A stretch of 64,000 bases of DNA, from NCBI RefSeq assembly GCF_003641185.1, contig NZ_CP032757.1, positions 1,116,001 to 1,180,000 of the forward strand. The letters run 5' to 3'. This DNA is from Lactiplantibacillus pentosus. GTDB taxonomy: Bacteria > Bacillota > Bacilli > Lactobacillales > Lactobacillaceae. The notes beneath the pieces are model-generated. The model was not told the DNA's origin, ran no database searches, and saw nothing but the letters and a program-made list of their open reading frames with translations. Below are positions 59,256 through 64,000 of this stretch, piece by piece (the first letter of the stretch is position 1; each line of letters begins with the position of its first letter). The position numbers were made by a program, and so were the translations under genes.

Positions 59256-60684
59256 ACAACTCGTCGCAATGCGATTGAATACTTATTTTAAGCACCAACC
59301 AGACACTGCCGCATTGGCGGAATTAAAAACGGAACTATCAGCTGATTTGAACGAAGCGGCAAATGATAAAGCAGCTAGTGGACTTGAACCAGAAGAGGCG
59401 GTCGCCGAAGCGTTTAGTGATTTCGGTGATATTAATGCCTTGATCAAACAGATCAACGAAGAGAATGGGACTGCTGAACACGTCCACGGACATCAAGTCA
59501 TCGTGGATGACAACGGCATTGAAATTGACGATGGTAAGACGCTCAAGATCAATGCGGACGGCCTCTCAATTAATAACGGCACCATCAAAGCGGATGCTAA
59601 TGGATTGAAGGTGGGCAATTGGATTCTGGATGAACACGGTCTTCAAAACCAGGCCGAGACCGATTTTGAAGATGAACGACGCTCGCAACAACGAGGGGAG
59701 TCACAACAACAGAAACAGTCACAGCAACCCGCCCCAACGTCCCAGCCCGAAACCGATGCTGATCAGGAGCAGTCAACCACGGACGATACCGCGACTGACG
59801 AGTCGAATCCGCACGTCACCGCGAACCTCGACGACGTCTATCGTGAACGGCCTCCATTGGTCAATGAGCAACGTGTGTCACTGACTGGATTGGCACACAT
59901 CGCCATCAATTATCGCGCAGCGACGGTCAAAGTCTTGCCAACGCGTGAAGCGGGGGATGACGTGATTATTCGGGACTACATGAATTATAATAACCCGGCT
60001 TATTACAGTCAGGTCACGACGTTTGAGGACCGACTTGAAATTGTGCAAGGCAAGGTGCCGTTTTTGATTCCATTACGAGTCCACGTCCAAATCCTGATTC
60101 CAGCGTCATATGCAGGTCAACTGACACTCAACGACCGCTCTGGCAACGTCATTATGGGCAATCTCCAGCACTTGTCTGAATTACAACTCCAAGTTGTCAG
60201 TGGTAGTGCCCGGCTGGTGGCGGTTGGTATGACGACCTTCACCAGCGAGGTGACATCAGGAAGTCTGACGATGGCTGATGTTCAGGTTGCTGAACAATTA
60301 GTGTTGAACGTTAAAAGCGGTCGGGCGCGGCTACTTGACGTCGCTGCTGGGAATTACAACGTCCGTGTGACTAGTGGTAGTGTTAGCGGCCAGCAAGTCC
60401 GTGGTGGCGGTCAATGGACGGCCAAATCGGGGAGCATCAAGCTTGCCTTGGCCGCTATTAACGGGGATACTACGCTTGCGGCACATAGTGGATCGATCAA
60501 GGTTTCGACACCCACAGATGCCAGCTACCGTTATGAATTAGAGTCCCAAAGTGGTCGAGTCACCGCGCCGCACTTTGCCCAAGTGGACCACCATGCGGAT
60601 GGTTACCAGGCGGGTCGGGTCGGTACCACCGCCACTTATCTGATTAGCGGTCGCGCACGGTCAGGGTCGATTAGTTTAAGATAA
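59239..60684 (+). CDS. HAAS-DUF4097 protein partner of PadR
   Basis: 481 residues from the ATG at 59239 (GGGAGG site). Residues about 1-75 form a HAAS/DUF1700-like helical domain (LKTELSADLNEA and EEAVAEAFSDFGDINALIKQI). A Gln/Asp/Thr-rich linker (about 150-195) follows, then a C-terminal DUF4097 beta-repeat domain with recurring SGSxxL/SGRARL units (VVSGSARLVAVG, TSGSLTMADV, KSGRARLLDV, TSGSVSGQQV, KSGSIKLALA). No membrane segment is obvious, which is unusual for the pair. It is co-transcribed with padR and is followed by a terminator. Confidence 0.85.
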   Translation: MSAKIEQLVAMRLNTYFKHQPDTAALAELKTELSADLNEAANDKAASGLEPEEAVAEAFSDFGDINALIKQINEENGTAEHVHGHQVIVDDNGIEIDDGKTLKINADGLSINNGTIKADANGLKVGNWILDEHGLQNQAETDFEDERRSQQRGESQQQKQSQQPAPTSQPETDADQEQSTTDDTATDESNPHVTANLDDVYRERPPLVNEQRVSLTGLAHIAINYRAATVKVLPTREAGDDVIIRDYMNYNNPAYYSQVTTFEDRLEIVQGKVPFLIPLRVHVQILIPASYAGQLTLNDRSGNVIMGNLQHLSELQLQVVSGSARLVAVGMTTFTSEVTSGSLTMADVQVAEQLVLNVKSGRARLLDVAAGNYNVRVTSGSVSGQQVRGGGQWTAKSGSIKLALAAINGDTTLAAHSGSIKVSTPTDASYRYELESQSGRVTAPHFAQVDHHADGYQAGRVGTTATYLISGRARSGSISLR

Positions 60685-60724
60685 TCAGTTCGGTCATCGT
60701 TAACAATTAATCAATTAATTACTA

Positions 60725-60769
60725 AACGTGCAGGTGAGTCCAAGTCAAGGACTGACCTGCACGTTTTTT
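60725..60769 (+). terminator. Terminator of the PadR-HAAS operon
   Basis: ACGTGCAGGTGAGTCC pairs with GGACTGACCTGCACGT, followed by six T. Confidence 0.9.
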
Positions 60770-61035
60770 GGTTGCAGATTAGCAATCAATAAATGATGTG
60801 ATGAGTCTCACGAGATTGTGCGATAAATCAGGCCGAATAATCGGTTTCACTTTGACATGAATTCACCAGATGCAGCCCGAGAACGCTCACCAGTGGCTAT
60901 CGCGAGCATAATTTTGTTAATACAATCATCGATAATGTTGACGTGTCAAAATTTGTGAAAGATTGTAATAGGCAGAAGCGGACTAAACGGCTTATAATAA
61001 GAACCAGTAAATGACAGGAATCGGGGGGGTTGTCA
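60770..61035. other. Intergenic region before the EIIC gene
   Basis: Contains a TATAAT box (60993-60998) about 40 nt before the EIIC gene. I see nothing else. Confidence 0.4.
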
Positions 61036-62352
61036 ATGGGAATCAGTCAGCAGCAATTAATTCAACGGTTAGTGCCGCGCCTAGTCCGTTTCCGGCAAAC
61101 CAATTTTTATCGTATCATTCAGCGCACCCTGATGTTGATTTTTCCATTTATCTTAATTGGGACGTTCAGCCAGATTATTCAGCTGACGGTTCTGACTAAG
61201 TCGGGTTTTATTGCCAGTATTTTTCACTTGTCTAAGTGGGTGCCGTATTATCGTTACTTACACTATCCCTTTGATAGTTTGACGACGCTCACGCTGAATG
61301 GGGTGGCTGTCGTGGCGGCGTTTGGGGCGGCCAAGTATCATGCCAAGTTGCATCAGCGCGATGACCAGTTAGCTGGGTTGACCGCGGCGATTGCCTTGCT
61401 AATCATGGCCTATCAATATACGAATCAGAATCAAGTTGGTCTCTTTAATACGTTGCTGATTGGGACGAATGGCCTGACGGGCGCACTGCTGGTTGGTGGT
61501 CTGACCGGCTTGTGTTTTAAATGGTTCAGTAAACCCGTGCCCGAACAAGCCAGTCCGCACACGGCCGATATTTTGACCCGGACGTTTGGTTCGCTGTTAC
61601 CGATGGCGCTGATCTTAATACTAGCGGTGGCGCTTAGTTTGGCCCTGAATTGGTTGATGATTTTGACCTATTCGATGGACAGCTGGTCGGCGTTTCAAAA
61701 GTACGCGATGACGAGTCACAGCCTCTGGATGACGTTCGCCTTAGCCGCATTAACGCTCTTACTTGAAATTCTGGGATTAGCGGGGCCCTATCAAGAACGG
61801 TTGGTGACCAATAGTTCAACGATGACTGCGAACTTGAATTATGCCCTGACGCACCATTCGGCTTATCATGTCCCGTATCCGTATACGGCAAACACGCTCT
61901 ATCACGCGTTTGGCACGTTCGGTGGGACGGGGATGTTGCTCGCACTGCTGATTGCAATTTATATCGGCAGCGATAATCATAATTATCACGTCGTCGCGCG
62001 GTGGAGCTTGTTGCCGTCACTCTTCAATAGCAACGGCCCGTTACTGACTGGGTTACCAGTCCTATATAATCCAATTTATCTGATTCCATTTATTTTGGCA
62101 CCACTGGTCAATATGGGCACCGCGGCCATCGCGATTGCGTTGCATTGGATTCCACCGGTCGTGTACCCAGTACCGATTGGAACCCCGGGACCATTGATTG
62201 CCTTTATCGGAACAAACGGAAACGTGGTGGCGCTTGGGTTAGGGCTAATCAACTTAGCGTTATCAGTCGCGATTTATCTGCCATTCATGCGGTTAGCGGA
62301 AGCCATTGTGCGCGCTGCTCAGCAGTCAGTGGGAGGCGATTCAAATGCGTAA
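61036..62352 (+). CDS. Orphan PTS EIIC, lactose/cellobiose family
   Basis: 438 residues from the ATG at 61036 after GGGGGG. About ten membrane segments. The pattern RIIQRTLMLIFPFILIGTFSQII, the FNSNGPLLTGLPVLYNPIYLIPFILAPLVN region (with the substrate-site NGP and PxxNP motifs) and the following PPVVYPVPIGTPGPL are typical of EIIC of the Lac/Cel type. No EIIA or EIIB lies nearby, so it would need partners from elsewhere. It overlaps the DUF915 hydrolase by 8 nt, suggesting one operon. Confidence 0.85.
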   Translation: MGISQQQLIQRLVPRLVRFRQTNFYRIIQRTLMLIFPFILIGTFSQIIQLTVLTKSGFIASIFHLSKWVPYYRYLHYPFDSLTTLTLNGVAVVAAFGAAKYHAKLHQRDDQLAGLTAAIALLIMAYQYTNQNQVGLFNTLLIGTNGLTGALLVGGLTGLCFKWFSKPVPEQASPHTADILTRTFGSLLPMALILILAVALSLALNWLMILTYSMDSWSAFQKYAMTSHSLWMTFALAALTLLLEILGLAGPYQERLVTNSSTMTANLNYALTHHSAYHVPYPYTANTLYHAFGTFGGTGMLLALLIAIYIGSDNHNYHVVARWSLLPSLFNSNGPLLTGLPVLYNPIYLIPFILAPLVNMGTAAIAIALHWIPPVVYPVPIGTPGPLIAFIGTNGNVVALGLGLINLALSVAIYLPFMRLAEAIVRAAQQSVGGDSNA

Positions 62353-63226
62353 TCAACCAAATTGGCGTCGACGGCGTAGTCTGCTAGTTTTAATACTGGG
62401 CTTGATTTTCCTCGGTTGCCTAGTTGGCCCGTCTTATCATTGGACCCGTGCCAATGTGGCCGCGATGACTGGCCGTCACGACTCGCAAATGTCACCAATC
62501 ATCATGATTCCCGGGAGTAGTGCCACCCAAAATCGGTTTGATACCCTGGTCAAACAGCTCAATAAGGCGGATCATCGCCGGCATAGTTTGATCAAATTGA
62601 CCGTTAACACGGATGACAGTATCAAAATGACGGGAACGCTGCGGGCGCGGGACAATGAGCCAATTATTGTCGTCGGCTTTCAAAATAATCGGGACGGCTA
62701 TGACAATATCAAAAAACAGGCGCGCTGGTTCTCGCTGGCGTTTAAAAAGTTGGCCGCTAAATATCAATTTAATAATTTCAAAGCCATCGGTCATTCGAAT
62801 GGTGGGCTGATTTATACGTATTACTTCGAGCATTATTTTAATCGGGATGATATTACGGTCAAACGCATCATGACGATTGGCTCGCCGTATAACTTTTCTG
62901 AAGCAAATCTGAATCATAAGACCCAGATGTTGGCGGATTACATCAAATATCGGGACCGACTACCGAAGTCTGCCACGATGTACTCGGTGGCCGGGACTGA
63001 AAATTATGATTCGGACGGCCTAGTCCCCGCGCGCAGTGTAGAAGCGGGCAAGTACGTTTATCAGGGCCAGGTCAAGCACTTCACTGAAATCACGGTCACG
63101 GGAAATAACGCCCAACACTCAGATCTGCCTCAAAACGCGCAAATCGTGACCTTGATTCGGACTTATATGCTCGATAAAAATAAACCGACGAACAAGGGAC
63201 TGATCTCGGCAAATCCGACGCCATAA
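62345..63226 (+). CDS. DUF915 alpha/beta hydrolase with N-terminal membrane anchor
   Basis: 293 residues from the ATG at 62345 (GGAGG site within the EIIC gene). A basic N-terminus (MRNQPNWRRRRS) precedes one hydrophobic segment (about residues 13-30), a signal peptide or anchor. The DUF915 alpha/beta-hydrolase domain has IIMIPGSSATQNRFD (oxyanion side), the nucleophile in AIGHSNGGLIYTYY and a later GTENYDSDGLVPARS with the probable Asp. The His near the end is in NNAQHSDLPQN. It is probably surface-located. Substrate unknown. Confidence 0.85.
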   Translation: MRNQPNWRRRRSLLVLILGLIFLGCLVGPSYHWTRANVAAMTGRHDSQMSPIIMIPGSSATQNRFDTLVKQLNKADHRRHSLIKLTVNTDDSIKMTGTLRARDNEPIIVVGFQNNRDGYDNIKKQARWFSLAFKKLAAKYQFNNFKAIGHSNGGLIYTYYFEHYFNRDDITVKRIMTIGSPYNFSEANLNHKTQMLADYIKYRDRLPKSATMYSVAGTENYDSDGLVPARSVEAGKYVYQGQVKHFTEITVTGNNAQHSDLPQNAQIVTLIRTYMLDKNKPTNKGLISANPTP

Positions 63227-63444
63227 TCTATCAGAAGCCAACCGCTCAGCTTGTCAGCAGATCAGATTGGTTGGCAGCGTGGCAGCGTTTCTTTAGCTGG
63301 ATGAGTAAAGCTGATGACGGTGATTGCGGGTAATTCGCGGCAGCGGACTGGTCAGCGAAAACAGCACGTCAATTGGTGATGATGACAAGAAATTGATAGT
63401 GACCATCAGAATTGTGGTAAAATTTGGACATGGAGGTGGTCAGC

Positions 63445-64000
63445 ATGTCCACACAAACACCAGTACATCGCAATCGCGTTCTGACGCTGATTCGGTCTTA
63501 TTATCCGAACCTCAGTGTTACTGACCGCAAGATTGCGGATTATATTATTGCCGACCCAGTCAAAACGGCGGCGCAGTCGATTTCAGATCTAGCCGCGGCA
63601 GTTGGCGTGTCGACAGCGACCGTTTCACGGTTCGTTAAACGCATCAGTTTTAGCAGTTTTCGCGATTTTTCACGTGAGTTAACGGCCGCGGAACCCATCG
63701 AACAGACGAATGCCGAAGCCTTTCAAGATGTTGAAAAGCAAACGACTTTTAAGGGCATTGCTGAATCGACTTTCAATAGTATTCGGAGCTCCCTGGATCA
63801 GACCAGTCAGGTGATGACGGAGGCCGACTTAAAACAGGCGGTCGAATTATTGTTAAATGCGCGCTCAATTGGTTTTTACGGCCTAGGAGGCTCGGCGGTC
63901 GCAGCCTTAGATGGCTACCACAAATTCGTCCGCACGGGCATTCTATGTGCGCATAATAGCGACTATGATATGCAACTGATGCAGGCGGCCCAGATGAATG
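63445..64000 (+). CDS. RpiR-family regulator, cut by the window end
   Basis: An ATG at 63445 with GGAGGTGG upstream opens a frame of 185 codons that reaches the window end without a stop. It starts MSTQTPVHRNRVLTLIRSYY; the RpiR helix-turn-helix (ISDLAAAVGVSTATVSRFVKRISFSSFRDFS) follows. A SIS domain begins at LNARSIGFYGLGGSAVAAL. The family controls sugar and amino sugar catabolism. A promoter TTGATA with an extended TGGTAAAAT -10 lies at 63393-63423. Confidence 0.88.
   Translation, partial: MSTQTPVHRNRVLTLIRSYYPNLSVTDRKIADYIIADPVKTAAQSISDLAAAVGVSTATVSRFVKRISFSSFRDFSRELTAAEPIEQTNAEAFQDVEKQTTFKGIAESTFNSIRSSLDQTSQVMTEADLKQAVELLLNARSIGFYGLGGSAVAALDGYHKFVRTGILCAHNSDYDMQLMQAAQMN

Overview
The window is chromosomal DNA of a lactobacillus, most likely of the Lactiplantibacillus plantarum/pentosus group. 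The grounds are a citrate lyase cluster next to fumarase, fumarate reductase and malolactic genes, a cydABCD operon with menA and a polyprenyl synthase, an LPQTxE-type wall anchor, and moderate G+C with many CGG, GTC and TTG codons. This is an inference from protein families and gene order; no database search was possible.

Layout. 0-20 kb is a C4/C6 organic acid region: the end of a DASS carboxylate transporter, citR (minus), mae-citC-citD-citE-citF, fum, a soluble fumarate reductase, citX coupled to a LysR gene, a second LysR gene (minus) divergent from mleS, and an AEC malate permease. Together they can take citrate and malate to oxaloacetate, pyruvate, fumarate and succinate, or malate to lactate. 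20-25.5 kb holds an APC permease, an ECF S-component and a wall-anchored alpha/beta hydrolase broken by an in-frame stop. 25.9-34.2 kb is the respiratory module: cydABCD, menA and polyprenyl diphosphate synthase. 35-40 kb holds an oxidoreductase, a GH73 glucosaminidase, xpt, a DUF2179-type membrane protein and a divergent PurK-like ATP-grasp protein. 40.8-52.7 kb is a housekeeping run: pcrA, ligA, camS, gatCAB, dgkB and an RlmCD-like methyltransferase. 52.8-54.6 kb carries small antitoxin-like genes and a UPF0158 gene. 55-64 kb holds a TetR regulator, a P-type ATPase, a PadR/HAAS pair, a PTS EIIC with a DUF915 hydrolase, and the start of an RpiR regulator cut by the window end.

The most unusual signal is a family of five gene-free elements of about 0.9-1.07 kb at 7.1, 13.9, 18.9, 34.2 (inverted) and 39.7 kb, all intergenic. 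Intact copies have terminal inverted repeats around a 13-nt palindrome. Inside each end lies a structured module of about 300 nt (a long closing stem plus inner hairpins). The left module and the inverted right module are homologous to each other. Between copies, stems differ by paired, compensating changes, and in copy 1 one hairpin is replaced by a long unrelated hairpin. This points to selection on folded RNA or single-stranded DNA. A separate set of about four 101-bp tandem repeats with a compensated hairpin precedes the RlmCD-like gene.
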